A stretch of DNA of 64,000 nucleotides from Bradyrhizobium sp. WSM1743 (GCF_000473065.1 NZ_AXAZ01000001.1:1-64000); one strand, 5' to 3'; numbered from the stretch's first letter, positions 1 to 11,965 are shown. Numbers and translations: made by a program. Notes: generated by a model not told the origin, from the sequence alone.

Positions 1-1
1 C

Positions 2-157
2 AAGCGACTGAAGAGTCTGATTGGTCTCAAGACGCCACCTGGAACCGATCCGCGCTCCGCCAAGCCCTACTTGCTGGCACACCTCTTGATCATCCTGCTG
101 CTCGAGCCGCTTGCCCGCGACTTCGAGGACTCTCCCCGCTGGATGCAGGCCGCCTGA
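2..157 (+). CDS. IS4-type transposase, C-terminal end (partial)
   Basis: The window opens inside a reading frame whose last 51 residues begin KRLKSLIGLKTPPGTD and continue with a leucine-rich helix ending in WMQAA. A basic KRLKSL segment followed by a hydrophobic LLAHLLIILLLEPL helix is typical of the C-terminus of DDE transposases of the IS4 group, where it follows the catalytic glutamate. The gene must start left of the window, so completeness cannot be judged. No terminal inverted repeat of the element was recognised in the following 200 bases. The call rests on this short segment only. Confidence 0.6.
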   Translation, partial: KRLKSLIGLKTPPGTDPRSAKPYLLAHLLIILLLEPLARDFEDSPRWMQAA

Positions 158-470
158 CGGCACCTGGCGCTTGGCGTGTTTTGCAACAACTCGTTGCATC
201 CTTGCTACAAGCGATCATTCCACAACCAACCATCCGTTGCTTCCGCCGCAGAAAGCGAGCGCTTGGGCGGCACCTGCGCGAGCCTCCTCGAAACCGTCCG
301 TATCAATCGATGCTCGCGCTACCTTAACGCCTATGCGGCCTTCCCTGCGCCCTCTTGGATATGAGGGCGGCGAGATCAAGCAAAGCTCGGGTGAAATCAG
401 CCGCGAGGCTGCGAAGGCATGTCTGCGAGTTGAAATGCACGTTGCAGAGTTGCAGTGCCGCCCCTTGCTC

Positions 471-550
471 CGTCATTGCGAGCGCAGCGAAGCAATCCAG
501 AATCCCACCGCGAAAAGACTCTGGGTTGCTTCGCTGCGCTCGCAATGACG
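471..550. repeat. Extragenic palindrome (CGTCATTGCGAGCG type)
   Basis: The left arm starts CGTCATTGCGAGCGCAGCGA and the right arm ends with its reverse complement TCGCTGCGCTCGCAATGACG, enclosing a short AT-richer centre. This arrangement is a well-known dispersed extragenic palindrome in Bradyrhizobiaceae. It would form a long hairpin if transcribed. Confidence 0.85.
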
Positions 551-581
551 AGGAGGAGAGTGCGTGCGGCAATCTGCGCGC

Positions 582-722
582 TCGTGCCCCGGACGCAGCG
601 CAGCGCTCCTTCAGCGGTGCGCTGCAGAGCCGGGGCCCATCTCACCGCGTCTTCCCGTGTTGCCCTGGGTCCCGGCTCTGCGCCGCAACGCTTCACGCGT
701 TGCAGCTGGTCCGGGACACCGA
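582..722. repeat. Extragenic inverted repeat (GTGCCCCGGAC type)
   Basis: The left end GTGCCCCGGACGCAGCGCAG is an imperfect reverse complement of the right end, which finishes GGTCCGGGACACC. A second pair of complementary segments lies inside (GAGCCGGGGCCC and GGGTCCCGGCTC). It has the layout of a dispersed intergenic palindrome and carries no gene. Confidence 0.65.
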
Positions 723-769
723 AAGGGCGACGTCGTCATCGACCACCCAATCACAACCACGTGTCTTTA

Positions 770-791
770 TTCGGAAACGTCCATTCCCTAT
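770..791. promoter_or_regulatory. Imperfect operator upstream of tetR
   Basis: The right arm CATTCCCTAT (782-791) is identical to the right arm of the perfect palindrome before the MFS gene at 1432-1453. The left arm TTCGGAAACG matches the other half at 6 of 10 positions. Its place 10 bases before the tetR ATG suggests weaker autoregulatory binding by the TetR protein. Confidence 0.6.
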
Positions 792-800
792 TATCCCGCA

Positions 801-1418
801 ATGCAAAAGACCGCCCGCCGATCTCAGTCTGCCCGTCCGCCCGGCCGTCCCCGAGAATTCGACATGGACACCGCGCTCGACAGGGCCGTGCGGGTGTTTC
901 GCGAGCGCGGTTATCATGCCACCTCGATCGGGGACCTCACCGCGGCGATGCGGCTTGCTACGGGAAGCATCTACAAGGCGTTTCGCGACAAGCACGCGGT
1001 GTTTCTCGCCGCCTTCGAGCGTTACACGGCGCTGCGCCAGGAGCAGACCCGTAGCGCGGCGGCACGGGGCGCAACCGGCCGCGAGCGAATCCGTCACGTG
1101 TTGCTGTCCTATGTCGAGCATTCCCAGGGCAGCGAAGGGCGGCGCGGCTGCCTCGTGGTCGGCAGCGCGGTCGAGCTGTCCGCGCTCGATCCGGTCGTTG
1201 GCGCCCGCGTCAATGCGCAGCTCAAGAGCAACGAAAGCGTCATCGCCGGCCTCATTCGCGAAGGCCAGGCCGATGGTTCGATTCCCCGCCATGTCGCGGC
1301 CGACCACACCGCGCGATTGATGATCTGCATCACGCAAGGCCTGCGCGTCGTCGGCAAGGCCCGCCTGCCGCTCGACGGCGAGCGCCTCGTCGCCGTTGCG
1401 ATGAAGCTGCTCGCCTGA
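801..1418 (+). CDS. TetR/AcrR family transcriptional regulator
   Basis: A 205-residue protein with a basic tail, then an N-terminal helix-turn-helix at about residues 15-65 (GRPREFDMD, RERGYHATSIGDLTAAM, ATGSIYKAFRDKHAVF), the typical TetR DNA-binding domain. The rest is the helical ligand-binding and dimerisation domain. The ATG at 801 was chosen because TetR homology starts just after it; the frame is open far upstream through a repeat. The gene lies 50 bases before an MFS efflux gene on the same strand, and palindromes with the same CATTCCCTAT arm precede both genes. It is therefore probably a local autoregulated repressor of the transporter. The inducer is unknown. Confidence 0.9.
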   Translation: MQKTARRSQSARPPGRPREFDMDTALDRAVRVFRERGYHATSIGDLTAAMRLATGSIYKAFRDKHAVFLAAFERYTALRQEQTRSAAARGATGRERIRHVLLSYVEHSQGSEGRRGCLVVGSAVELSALDPVVGARVNAQLKSNESVIAGLIREGQADGSIPRHVAADHTARLMICITQGLRVVGKARLPLDGERLVAVAMKLLA

Positions 1419-1431
1419 ATTTGTTGTCATA

Positions 1432-1453
1432 ATAGGGAATGGTCATTCCCTAT
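1432..1453. promoter_or_regulatory. Perfect palindromic operator before the MFS gene
   Basis: ATAGGGAATG-GT-CATTCCCTAT is a perfect dyad with two 10-base arms and a 2-base centre. It lies between the tetR stop and the MFS start. Together with the half-matching site at 770-791 it is the obvious binding site for the TetR regulator encoded between them. Confidence 0.8.
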
Positions 1454-1468
1454 ATCTATCTGGAGTCC

Positions 1469-2668
1469 ATGCGAATGACGATGAATGCCACGATCGAGAC
1501 CGCGCCCTCGCCGGATGCGGTGTCGCAGCGCCTGACCTTCGTGCTTGCCGCGGCCTGTGGCATGGTCGCCGCCAATATCTACTACGCCCAGCCGCTGATC
1601 GCCCCGATCAGCGCCGCACTCGGCCTGTCGCATGCAGCGGCGGGACTGATCGTGACCATGACGCAGATCGGCTACGGCACCGGGCTGCTGCTGATCGTGC
1701 CGCTCGGCGATCTCGTCGAGAACCGCGCCCTGATCTGCTCGGTGATCACGCTTGGCGCTGCGGCGCTGCTCGCCGCCGCGTTCGCGGCCCACGCGCTGCC
1801 GTTCCTGATCGCCGCGCTGTTCATCGGGCTCGGCTCGGTCGCGGTGCAGATCATCATTCCCTATGCGGCGCATCTGGCGCCGGAGGCCATCCGCGGCCGC
1901 GTCGTCGGCAACGTCTCGACCGGCCTGATGCTCGGCATCATGCTGGCGCGTCCGGTGTCGAGCTTCGTCACAGCCGTGCTGTCGTGGCACGCGGTGTTCT
2001 TCTGCTCCGCCGCGCTGATGATCGTGCTCACGGCCGTGCTCTGGATGACGCTGCCGAAGCGCAAGCCGGTCGCGCGCATGCACTACGGCACGCTGCTGCT
2101 GTCGATGCCGCATCTGGTGCGGGCTACGCCGCTGCTGCGGCGCCGCGCGCTCTACCAGGCGAGCCTGTTCGGCGCATTCACTCTGTTCTGGACGGTGGCG
2201 CCGCTCCAGCTCGCCGGCGAATTCGGCTTCTCCCAGCGCGGCATCGCGCTGTTTGCGCTGGCCGGCGTCGCCGGCGTGTTCGCCGCACCGATCGCTGGAC
2301 GCCTCGCCGACCGCGGCCATAGCCGCATCGCGACGCTGGTCGCGATGCTGCTCGCGGCCGCCGGCTTCCTCGTGACCCTTATCGGCGCGCCCGGCTCGAT
2401 GCTGAATCTCGCCTGTCTGGTGGTGGCCGCAATCGGCATCGATATCGGTGTCCAGGGCAACGTCGTGCTCGGTTTCCGCGCCATCTTCGCACTCGGGCAC
2501 GAGCACCGCAGCCGCCTTAACGGCCTCTACATGGCGACATTCTTTGCCGCCGGCGCGGCCGGCTCTGCGGTCGGAGCCTTCGCCTTCGCGCAAGGCGGCT
2601 GGGCGCTCGCATCGGCCATTGGCCTCACTCTGCCCGTCGCGGGCCTGCTCTATGCGGCGACCGAATAG
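1469..2668 (+). CDS. MFS efflux transporter
   Basis: A protein of about 399 residues made of roughly twelve hydrophobic segments, with MFS-type loops such as PLGDLVENR after the second helix and AGRLADRG after the eighth. The N-terminal NIYYAQPLIAPI and GYGTGLLLIVPLGD match a common DHA1-like branch of drug or metabolite exporters. Start codons at 1469, 1475 and 1481 are all possible; TGGAG at 1461-1465 is the only visible ribosome site and best suits 1475. Open frame upstream to 1439 lies inside the operator and is not used. The substrate cannot be told from sequence. The gene is probably controlled by the upstream TetR. Confidence 0.88.
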   Translation: MRMTMNATIETAPSPDAVSQRLTFVLAAACGMVAANIYYAQPLIAPISAALGLSHAAAGLIVTMTQIGYGTGLLLIVPLGDLVENRALICSVITLGAAALLAAAFAAHALPFLIAALFIGLGSVAVQIIIPYAAHLAPEAIRGRVVGNVSTGLMLGIMLARPVSSFVTAVLSWHAVFFCSAALMIVLTAVLWMTLPKRKPVARMHYGTLLLSMPHLVRATPLLRRRALYQASLFGAFTLFWTVAPLQLAGEFGFSQRGIALFALAGVAGVFAAPIAGRLADRGHSRIATLVAMLLAAAGFLVTLIGAPGSMLNLACLVVAAIGIDIGVQGNVVLGFRAIFALGHEHRSRLNGLYMATFFAAGAAGSAVGAFAFAQGGWALASAIGLTLPVAGLLYAATE

Positions 2669-2807
2669 CCCGCCGGCGTGGCCGGAATGATGCGATGTGG
2701 CCCGTTTACCAACCCCGCGAGGATGCAATTTCCGTCTCGCGATCCCGGCGCCGCTGTAGTACTTTGGTTGCAAACGCACCTGGTTAACGGGCGGCAGGGG
2801 GAGGCTG

Positions 2808-3227
2808 ATGAGACGTGCGGGGCTGTTTGGCGTACCGCGGGTACGGCCATGGTCGTGGCAGGCGTTTCTGCTCGGGCTGGTCGTGGTCGCAATATCGGCC
2901 GTGCTTCAGGGCTTCTGCGTCGCGCTTGGCGTGAAGCTCTATTTCGTGGCGTTCCTGCCCGGCCTGTTCGTGCTTGCGCTTGTTGCAGGCGCACCGGCGG
3001 CGGCATTCGCCGCGCTGCTCACCATTCCGCTGGTGTGGTGGGCGTTCATACCACCCTTATTCCAGTTCACCCCGCTGACCAGCGCGAATGCCGACTCGAT
3101 CAACCTGTTCTGCCTCCTGGCCGTGCTCCTCATTGGCCTTGCCGATCTCTGCCGCGAGACGATGACGATCATCAGAAGCGGCGGCCTGAAGCCTTCGGGC
3201 GAGAGCGCGGCAACGAATCCGCAATAG
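2808..3227 (+). CDS. Small membrane protein with DUF4118-like domain
   Basis: A 139-residue protein with about four hydrophobic helices. The segment YFVAFLPGLFVLALVAGAP followed by AAAFAALLTIPLVWW resembles the DUF4118 membrane domain that in KdpD-type kinases precedes the cytoplasmic part. Here no kinase domain follows, so it is a free-standing membrane module. The ATG at 2808 has GGGGGAGG just upstream. It is probably an inner-membrane protein; its function is not known. Confidence 0.65.
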   Translation: MRRAGLFGVPRVRPWSWQAFLLGLVVVAISAVLQGFCVALGVKLYFVAFLPGLFVLALVAGAPAAAFAALLTIPLVWWAFIPPLFQFTPLTSANADSINLFCLLAVLLIGLADLCRETMTIIRSGGLKPSGESAATNPQ

Positions 3228-3356
3228 ATCGCGCCGCGCGCGTTGCGCTCGCGCAACAGTCCGGCAACCATCCGCGAACTTGCCGCGCGCCGCTAACTTT
3301 TCGAAAAAGATTTGGCCGCAGTTTCTCCCGCGGGAATGACGAGGGAGTTTTCGGAC

Positions 3357-3554
3357 ATGAACGGTCACGCCATCTTGGAGAACGTGCGCCGCTACCGCGG
3401 CATCGCATCGCTCTATCGCCAGACCGCTGCGTTCCGCCCGGGCCAGAGCTGGTCGCTGCTGGAGCAGGCGAGGGATTGGGAAGCGCGGGCGCTGTCGGAG
3501 CTGGAAGCCTATTTCGCGACGCGCACGGACTGCACCGCCCCGCTCGCGGCCTGA
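3357..3554 (+). CDS. Small conserved helical protein (ENVRRYR family), copy 1
   Basis: A 65-residue protein predicted to be mostly helical. Its core ENVRRYRGIASLYRQTAAF and LLEQARDWEARALSELEAYF is clearly paralogous to the 70-residue protein at 15920-16132. The ATG at 3357 is preferred over the upstream start at 3312 because GAGGGAG stands in front of it and because the paralogue begins at the same place. Function unknown. Such small helical hairpin proteins recur in this window. Confidence 0.7.
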   Translation: MNGHAILENVRRYRGIASLYRQTAAFRPGQSWSLLEQARDWEARALSELEAYFATRTDCTAPLAA

Positions 3555-3692
3555 TCGTTAACGATCGGCTTGGCCGTGAACCGGCTCGCCGAAGGCGCGA
3601 TCGCCCACGGGGCAATTACGGAGTTGTCTCCGCATGCTTCTGTGCTAGCAACGGGCCGATCGAGATATTCTTCACGTCGGCCGGGGCACGCG

Positions 3693-3785
3693 ATGACCAC
3701 CTTCAACCGCATCTTCACGACGGAGCGTCTGCTCCAGATCATCGTGGTGCTGGCGGCGACCGTTGCCATGAAGCTGATGAGCTGA
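3693..3785 (+). CDS. Possible 30-residue membrane peptide
   Basis: An ATG at 3693 opens a short frame beginning MTTFNRIFTTERLLQ and continuing with a hydrophobic stretch IIVVLAATVAMKLMS, which looks like a single-pass membrane peptide. It ends 6 bases before the convergent cbbR stop. The ribosome site is weak. It may be real, but length and context are not decisive. Confidence 0.3.
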   Translation: MTTFNRIFTTERLLQIIVVLAATVAMKLMS

Positions 3786-3791
3786 GGCCGG

Positions 3792-4769
3792 CTACTGCCC
3801 GCCGAGTTCGGGCACATCGGGCAGATAATTCGATCCTTCCGAGCCCAGGAAATCGAACATCGCTTGCGCGGGCGGCAGCAGCACCTTGTCGCTGCGGCGG
3901 ATCACGTACCATTGCCGGACGATCGGCAGGCCCGCGACGTCCAGCACGACCAGCCGGCCCTCGGCGAGCTCATGTGCCACGGTGTGGGCCGAGATGAAGG
4001 CGATGCCGAGCCCGGCGATGACCGCCTGCTTGATGGTCTCGTTGCTGCTCATCTCCATGCCGATGATCGGCTCGAGGTCCGACTTCTGGAACATGCCCTC
4101 CATCAGCGTCCGCGTGCCCGAGCCGGGCTCACGGGTGAGGAAGGTCTCGTGCACGAGGTCGGTCAGGTTGAGGCCGGAATCCTTCTCCAGCCAGTGGCCC
4201 TTGCGCGCGACGATGACGTGCGGATTGCGTCCGAGCTGCCGGACGTCGACGCTGACGTCGGCCGGCGGCCGACCCATCACCGCGAAATCGAGGTCGTAGC
4301 CGTGCATGGCCTCACGGATCTCCTCGCGATTGCCGATGGTCAGCTTGATCTCGATCTTGGGAAAGCGCTTGGAGAACGCCGCGATCGCGTGCGGCACGAA
4401 ATATTTGGCGGTCGAGACGGCGCCGAGCTGCACCGTGCCGCCGGTCCGCCCCGCAAGCAGGTCGAGCGCGCCCTGGCAATCCATGATCGCAGCCTCGACC
4501 CGCTCGGCCAGCGCCAGCACCTCCTTGCCCGCTTCGGTCAGCAGCATGCCGTCGCCGGTCCGCTGCACCAGGGGCAGGCCGGCAAGATCCTGAAGCTGCC
4601 GAAGCTGCTGGGTCACGGCCGGCTGCGTCAGCCCGAGATGGCTGGACGCCGCCGTCACGCTGCCCTTGGCCGACAGTGCCGCGAGCGAGCGCAGCTGCCG
4701 GATCGTCAGATGCCGGAGCTGGGCCGCCGCATGGCCAGGACCATTATAAGAAAATTCTTTGAGGCTCAT
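3792..4769 (-). CDS. cbbR: LysR-type regulator CbbR of the Calvin cycle operon
   Basis: A 325-residue LysR-family protein. The N-terminal winged helix-turn-helix spans about residues 18-78 (LRHLTIRQLRSLAALSA, VTAASSHLGLTQPAVTQQL), followed by a periplasmic-binding-like effector domain. CbbR proteins sense phosphorylated Calvin-cycle metabolites and NADPH and activate the cbb genes. Assignment as CbbR rests on its divergent position 121 bases from cbbF and on its typical sequence (RQLRSLAALSAKGSVTAAS). The dyad at 4769-4794 touches its start codon, so autorepression during activation of the operon is likely. Confidence 0.93.
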   Translation of the reverse strand: MSLKEFSYNGPGHAAAQLRHLTIRQLRSLAALSAKGSVTAASSHLGLTQPAVTQQLRQLQDLAGLPLVQRTGDGMLLTEAGKEVLALAERVEAAIMDCQGALDLLAGRTGGTVQLGAVSTAKYFVPHAIAAFSKRFPKIEIKLTIGNREEIREAMHGYDLDFAVMGRPPADVSVDVRQLGRNPHVIVARKGHWLEKDSGLNLTDLVHETFLTREPGSGTRTLMEGMFQKSDLEPIIGMEMSSNETIKQAVIAGLGIAFISAHTVAHELAEGRLVVLDVAGLPIVRQWYVIRRSDKVLLPPAQAMFDFLGSEGSNYLPDVPELGGQ

Positions 4770-4794
4770 TATGAATAGAAATTTTCCTTATTAA
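4769..4794. promoter_or_regulatory. Probable CbbR-binding dyad
   Basis: The AT-rich 26-base stretch from TTATGAATAG to TTATTAA has partial dyad symmetry, matching its own reverse complement at 16 positions by my count, in an otherwise GC-rich intergenic region. It lies at the cbbR start and about 100 bases before cbbF, where LysR regulators usually bind. Confidence 0.55.
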
Positions 4795-4890
4795 GTCGCT
4801 CCTGTCAATCTCCTGATGCCGGGACAGACCGCACCGACCTCCAGCGGGGAGAGAAACGGGGTGCGGCGCCGGCAAAGGGGATGGACGCAG

Positions 4891-5928
4891 ATGACCGGGC
4901 AACTCAGGCTGGACGACCACCTTCAACGGTATTCAGAGACCGCTCCTCACGCGCTCGCGGTGGCAGGTGCCGTCGATGTCATCGCAGCGGCCGCGATCGA
5001 GATCGCCGATCTCATCGCCTCCGGCGACCTCGCCGACGCCTCCGGTCTGACGACGGGCCGCAACAGCGACGGCGATGTCCAGCGTGACCTCGATGTGCAG
5101 GCCGACGCGATCCTGCGCCGCTGCCTCGGGCGGCTGCCGATCGCGGCGCTGGCGTCGGAAGAAATGCGCGAGGCCCAGATCGTCGACCGCCAGGGGCGCA
5201 TCTGCGTTGCGATCGATCCGCTCGACGGCTCCTCCAACATCGACATCAACATGACCGTCGGCACGATCTTCTCGATCCTGCCGGCACCTGATGATCTCTC
5301 ACTGGCCTTCCACCAGCGCGGCTCGGTGCAGCTCGCAGCCGGCTTCGTCACCTACGGGCCGCAGACCTCGCTGGTGCTGACCCTCGGCGACGGCGTCGAC
5401 ATCTTCACGCTCGACCGCAAGTCCGGCTGCTTCCGCCTCGCGCGCAGCAGCGTGCAGATCTCCGAGGCCTGCGAGGAGTTCGCGATCAACGCATCGAACC
5501 GCCGGCACTGGGACCCGCCGGTGCGCGCCTTCATCGATGAATGCCTCGCTGGTGTCGAGGGGCCCGCGAACCACGACTTCAACATGCGCTGGATCGGCTC
5601 GCTGGTCGCGGAGGCCTATCGCATCCTCACCCGTGGCGGCGTGTTCCTCTATCCTTCCGACGCGCGGCCCGGCTATGGCGACGGCCGCCTGCGCCTCACC
5701 TACGAGGCGCATCCGATGGCGATGATCATCGAGCAGGCTGGCGGCTCGGCCTCGACCGGGCGCGAGCGCATCCTCGATCTATCGGCTCAGAGCCTGCACC
5801 AGCGCGCGCCGCTGATCATGGGCTCGAGCAACGAGGTGCGGCGGGTCGAGGAACTGCATTGCGATCCGCTGCTGATCGCGAGCGTCTCCGCACCGCTATT
5901 CGCGCGGCGCGGATTCTTCCGGCTCTGA
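4891..5928 (+). CDS. cbbF: Fructose-1,6-bisphosphatase, Calvin-cycle type
   Basis: A 345-residue class I FBPase, which dephosphorylates fructose 1,6-bisphosphate (and in Calvin-cycle enzymes often sedoheptulose 1,7-bisphosphate). The metal and phosphate site [11 protein letters not shown] is intact, as are ASEEM and [16 protein letters not shown] nearer the C-terminus. The ATG at 4891 is chosen because the conserved region begins just after it; the open frame to 4816 is low-complexity and basic. First gene of the cbb operon, 12 bases before cbbP. Expected to be cytoplasmic. Confidence 0.95.
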   Translation: MTGQLRLDDHLQRYSETAPHALAVAGAVDVIAAAAIEIADLIASGDLADASGLTTGRNSDGDVQRDLDVQADAILRRCLGRLPIAALASEEMREAQIVDRQGRICVAIDPLDGSSNIDINMTVGTIFSILPAPDDLSLAFHQRGSVQLAAGFVTYGPQTSLVLTLGDGVDIFTLDRKSGCFRLARSSVQISEACEEFAINASNRRHWDPPVRAFIDECLAGVEGPANHDFNMRWIGSLVAEAYRILTRGGVFLYPSDARPGYGDGRLRLTYEAHPMAMIIEQAGGSASTGRERILDLSAQSLHQRAPLIMGSSNEVRRVEELHCDPLLIASVSAPLFARRGFFRL

Positions 5929-5940
5929 GCGAGGCGTCCC

Positions 5941-6816
5941 ATGTCCAGGAAGCATCCCATCATCTCCATCACCGGCTCCTCCGGCGCCGGCACCACCTCG
6001 GTCAAGAAGACCTTCGAGCAGATTTTTTTCCGCGAGAAGGTCAATGCCGTCTACATCGAGGGCGACGCCTTCCATCGCTATGACCGCGCCGAGATGCGCG
6101 CGCAGATGGCGAAGGAAGCCGAGCGCGGCAACAAGCACTTCAGCCATTTCAGCCCCGAGACCAATTTGTTCGAGGAGCTGGAGCGCGCCTTCCGCGACTA
6201 CGGCGAGACCGGCACCGCGGTGACGCGGCACTACGTCCACGACGCCGAGGAATCCGCGCTGCATGGCGCAGCGCCCGGCACCTTCACCGACTGGAAGCAG
6301 CTGCCGGAGAACTCCGACCTGCTGTTCTACGAGGGCCTGCACGGTGCCGTGGTCACGGACAAGGTGAATGTCGCGCGCTATGCCGACCTCAAGATCGGCG
6401 TCGTGCCCGTCATCAATCTCGAATGGATCCAGAAGCTGCACCGCGACCGCAGCGCGCGCGGCTATTCGACCGAGGCCGTCACCGACACCATCCTGCGGCG
6501 GATGCCCGACTACATCCACTACATCTGCCCGCAATTCACCGAGACCGACATCAACTTCCAGCGCGTGCCGACGGTGGACACCTCCAATCCGTTCATCGCG
6601 CGCTGGATCCCGACGCCGGACGAATCGATGGTCGTGATCCGCTTCAAGAACCCGCGCGGCATCGACTTCCCCTACCTGCTGTCGATGCTGCCGCAGAGCT
6701 GGATGTCTCGCGCGAACTCGATCGTGTGCCCCGGCGCGAAGCTCGACCTCGCGATGCAGCTGATCCTGACGCCGCTGATCATGCAGCTGATCGAGCGTAA
6801 GCGCAGCTTGAAGTGA
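5941..6816 (+). CDS. cbbP: Phosphoribulokinase
   Basis: A 291-residue bacterial-type phosphoribulokinase making ribulose 1,5-bisphosphate from ribulose 5-phosphate and ATP, the step unique to the Calvin cycle. The P-loop [12 protein letters not shown] lies near residue 12. [13 protein letters not shown] follows, with the conserved acidic and arginine residues, then [12 protein letters not shown] and [10 protein letters not shown]. Length is normal for the octameric proteobacterial enzyme. It sits between cbbF (12-base gap) and cbbT (16-base gap). Confidence 0.97.
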   Translation: MSRKHPIISITGSSGAGTTSVKKTFEQIFFREKVNAVYIEGDAFHRYDRAEMRAQMAKEAERGNKHFSHFSPETNLFEELERAFRDYGETGTAVTRHYVHDAEESALHGAAPGTFTDWKQLPENSDLLFYEGLHGAVVTDKVNVARYADLKIGVVPVINLEWIQKLHRDRSARGYSTEAVTDTILRRMPDYIHYICPQFTETDINFQRVPTVDTSNPFIARWIPTPDESMVVIRFKNPRGIDFPYLLSMLPQSWMSRANSIVCPGAKLDLAMQLILTPLIMQLIERKRSLK

Positions 6817-6832
6817 ACAGGGAGAGAATCCG

Positions 6833-8851
6833 ATGAACATCTCCGTCCACGCTGAAGCCGACCTCACGGCAGTCACGCACAACGATCTCGCCAACGCCGT
6901 GCGCTTCCTCGCGGTCGACGCCATCGAGGCATCGCAGTCCGGCCATCCCGGCCTGCCCATGGGCATGGCCGATGTCGCGACCGTGCTGTTCTCGCGCTTC
7001 CTGAAGTTCGACTCCGCGCACCCCAACTGGCCGGACCGCGACCGCTTTGTGCTGTCGGCGGGCCATGGGTCGATGCTGCTCTACGCGCTGCTCCATCTCA
7101 CCGGCGGCGACGTCAGCCTCGACGATATCAAGGCCTTCCGCCAATGGGGCTCGAAGACGCCGGGGCATCCCGAATATGGTCACACGGCTGGCGTCGAGAC
7201 CACGACGGGCCCATTGGGGCAGGGGATCGCGACCGCTGTCGGCATGGCGCTTGCCGAGCGCATGGCCAATGCGCGGCATGGCGATGGGCTCGTCGATCAC
7301 TTCATCTATGTCATCGCGGGCGACGGCTGCCTGATGGAAGGCATCAGCCAGGAGGCGATCTCGCTTGCCGGCCATCTCGGGCTCGGCCGGCTGATCGTGC
7401 TGTTCGATGACAACGGCATCTCCATCGACGGTCCGACCTCACTTGCAACGTCGGACGACCAGCTCGCGCGTTTCGCTGCCTCCGGCTGGTCGGTGCGCCG
7501 CGTCGATGGACATGATCCCGAGGCCGTTGCACAGGCGATTGCCGAGGAGCGGGCGACCGCAAAGCCATCGCTGATCGCCTGCCGCACTATTATCGGCTAT
7601 GGCGCGCCTGATAGACAGGGCACCGAGAAGGCGCATGGCGCGCCGCTCGGCACCGAGCAGACGGCCGCGGCGCGCCGAGCGCTCGGCTGGGACTATCAGC
7701 CCTTCGTGGTGCCGATTCCGATCCAGAAGGCGTGGCGGATGATCGGGCAGCGCGGGCAGGTCGATCGCCTCGCCTGGCTCGATCGCTACGAAGGCGCGAC
7801 GCCAGAGCAGCGCGATCTGTTCGTCGAGGGCAAGGCCGTGACTCTGCCGGCCGCCTATGCGCTGGCCGCGGCGAAATTGCGCGAACGCTTTGCCAGCGAG
7901 CGGCCGAAGCTTGCGACGCGGCAGGCCTCGCAACAGGTGCTCGATGCCATCGCCGGAACGATTCCCGGCCTGGTCGGCGGCTCCGCGGACCTGACGCATT
8001 CGAACCTGACGCATGCCAAGGCGCAGGCTCCAGTCAAGAGCGGTGCGTTCGCCGGCGACTACATCCATTACGGCATTCGCGAGCACGGCATGGCCGCGGC
8101 GATGAACGGTCTCGCGCTGCATGGCGGCTTCATCCCGTATGGCGGCACGTTCCTCGCGTTCTCAGACTACAGCCGGCCCGCCATCCGCCTTGCGGCCCTG
8201 ATGCGGCTGCGCGTGATCCATGTGATGACGCACGACTCCATCGGCCTCGGCGAGGACGGCCCGACGCACCAGCCGGTGGAGCATCTCGCGGCGCTGCGGG
8301 TCATTCCCAACCTGCTCGTGTTCCGGCCGGCTGACGCGGTGGAGACGCTGGAGGCCTGGGACTACGCCCTCGATTCCGAGAACCGTCCGTCCGTATTGTG
8401 CCTGTCGCGTCAGGCGCTGCCGACCTTCCGCAGCGATGCCCGCGGCAGAAACCGCGTCGCACGCGGGGCCTATCTCGTCGTCTCGCCCGATGGCGGCCGT
8501 GACGTGACGCTCATCGCGACCGGCTCGGAAGTCTCGATTGCGCTGGAAGCCGCGCGCCTGCTCGCGACCGAGCACATTCGTGCGGCCGTCGTCTCCGCAC
8601 CCTGCTTCGCGCTGTTCGAGGAGCAGCCGGACGATTATCGCGCCACAGTGCTCGGCAGTGCGCCGCGCGTCGGGATCGAGGCGGCCGTGCAGGGCGACTG
8701 GCCGCGCTGGATCGGGCTGGACGGTGAATTCGTCGGCATGCGCGGCTTCGGGGCCTCGGCGCCGGCGCCGGTGCTGTACCGCGAATTCGGCATCACGCCG
8801 CAGAGCATTGCGGAAGCCGCCCGCCGGGCGATTGCGCGCAAGAGTCAATAA
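6833..8851 (+). CDS. cbbT: Transketolase
   Basis: A 672-residue full-length transketolase, thiamine diphosphate dependent, moving two-carbon units to regenerate ribulose 5-phosphate. Visible landmarks are [14 protein letters not shown] near the N-terminus, [16 protein letters not shown], the ThDP motif [13 protein letters not shown] followed by [10 protein letters not shown], and in the middle domain [20 protein letters not shown] carrying the catalytic glutamate. The C-terminal domain carries [11 protein letters not shown]. Good Shine-Dalgarno AGGGAGAG lies before the ATG. Operon copy in the cbb cluster, so probably expressed with RuBisCO. Confidence 0.97.
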   Translation: MNISVHAEADLTAVTHNDLANAVRFLAVDAIEASQSGHPGLPMGMADVATVLFSRFLKFDSAHPNWPDRDRFVLSAGHGSMLLYALLHLTGGDVSLDDIKAFRQWGSKTPGHPEYGHTAGVETTTGPLGQGIATAVGMALAERMANARHGDGLVDHFIYVIAGDGCLMEGISQEAISLAGHLGLGRLIVLFDDNGISIDGPTSLATSDDQLARFAASGWSVRRVDGHDPEAVAQAIAEERATAKPSLIACRTIIGYGAPDRQGTEKAHGAPLGTEQTAAARRALGWDYQPFVVPIPIQKAWRMIGQRGQVDRLAWLDRYEGATPEQRDLFVEGKAVTLPAAYALAAAKLRERFASERPKLATRQASQQVLDAIAGTIPGLVGGSADLTHSNLTHAKAQAPVKSGAFAGDYIHYGIREHGMAAAMNGLALHGGFIPYGGTFLAFSDYSRPAIRLAALMRLRVIHVMTHDSIGLGEDGPTHQPVEHLAALRVIPNLLVFRPADAVETLEAWDYALDSENRPSVLCLSRQALPTFRSDARGRNRVARGAYLVVSPDGGRDVTLIATGSEVSIALEAARLLATEHIRAAVVSAPCFALFEEQPDDYRATVLGSAPRVGIEAAVQGDWPRWIGLDGEFVGMRGFGASAPAPVLYREFGITPQSIAEAARRAIARKSQ

Positions 8852-8863
8852 GGAGGACGTCCC

Positions 8864-11448
<2,585 letters not shown>

Positions 11449-11459
11449 GGAGATTTGAG

Positions 11460-11867
11460 ATGAAACTGACTCAGGGCTGCTTCTCGTTCCTGCCCGATCT
11501 GACCGACGAGCAGATCACCAAGCAGGTGCAGTATTGCCTCGCCAAGGGCTGGGCGGTGAACATCGAATTCACCGACGATCCGCATCCCCGCAATACCTAT
11601 TGGGAGATGTGGGGCCTGCCGATGTTCGATCTCCAGGATGCCGCCGGCGTGATGATGGAGCTCGCCGAGTGCCGCAGGGTCTATGGCGACCGCTACATCC
11701 GCATCAGCGGCTTCGATTCCAGCCACGGTTGGGAGTCGGTGCGAATCTCCTTCCTCGTCAACCGGCCGCCGCAGGAAGCGGAATTCGAGCTGGTGCGGCA
11801 GGAGGTGGGTGGTCGCGCAATCCGCTACACCACGGTACGAAAGCCGGCCGCGCACGCTTCCGCTTAA
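11460..11867 (+). CDS. cbbS: RuBisCO small subunit
   Basis: A 135-residue small subunit, 11 bases after cbbL. It begins [19 protein letters not shown] and contains [14 protein letters not shown] and [19 protein letters not shown]. The extended C-terminus after the core fold is the beta-hairpin extension of red-type (form IC/ID) small subunits, which lines the central channel of the L8S8 complex. This agrees with the red-type large subunit upstream and with the presence of cbbX. Confidence 0.97.
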   Translation: MKLTQGCFSFLPDLTDEQITKQVQYCLAKGWAVNIEFTDDPHPRNTYWEMWGLPMFDLQDAAGVMMELAECRRVYGDRYIRISGFDSSHGWESVRISFLVNRPPQEAEFELVRQEVGGRAIRYTTVRKPAAHASA

Positions 11868-11930
11868 GTCATCCGCTTCCGCGCGGAGCTCTCCCTGCTC
11901 CGCATCCTTGGCGGACCACTGCTTCGCCGC

Positions 11931-11962
11931 TCCCCCGCGGCGAAGCCCTTTTCTTCGAGGTG
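11931..11962 (+). terminator. Hairpin and T-rich tract between cbbS and cbbX (attenuator candidate)
   Basis: GCTTCGCCGC (11931-11940) pairs perfectly with GCGGCGAAGC (11947-11956) around a 6-base loop and is followed by CCTTTTCTT. It lies in the only wide gap (98 bases) downstream of cbbL in the operon and ends just before the cbbX ribosome site. It is likely to lower transcription of cbbX and the epimerase gene relative to the RuBisCO genes. Confidence 0.65.
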
Positions 11963-11965
11963 CCG

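Larger units (their letters stand above)
158..800. other. Gene-free stretch holding two dispersed palindromic elements
   Basis: No convincing gene lies between the transposase tail and the tetR start. Long open frames here on both strands have no recognisable protein signal, and several simply extend upstream of the tetR start. The stretch holds two extragenic inverted repeats (471-550 and 582-722) and the tetR operator just before 800. Confidence 0.7.

Noticed and set aside
158..800. Additional short genes between the transposase tail and tetR
   Set aside because: Overlapping frames on both strands follow the palindromic repeats; none has a ribosome site or domain.
1427..2779. A 450-codon open frame on the minus strand over the MFS gene
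   Set aside because: Its composition (many H, R, Q, D) is typical of antisense frames in GC-rich genes. The plus strand encodes a clear transporter.
5896..7026. A 376-codon frame on the minus strand over cbbP and cbbT
   Set aside because: It spans parts of two certain genes on the other strand, and its product has the H/R/D/V-rich composition of shadow frames.
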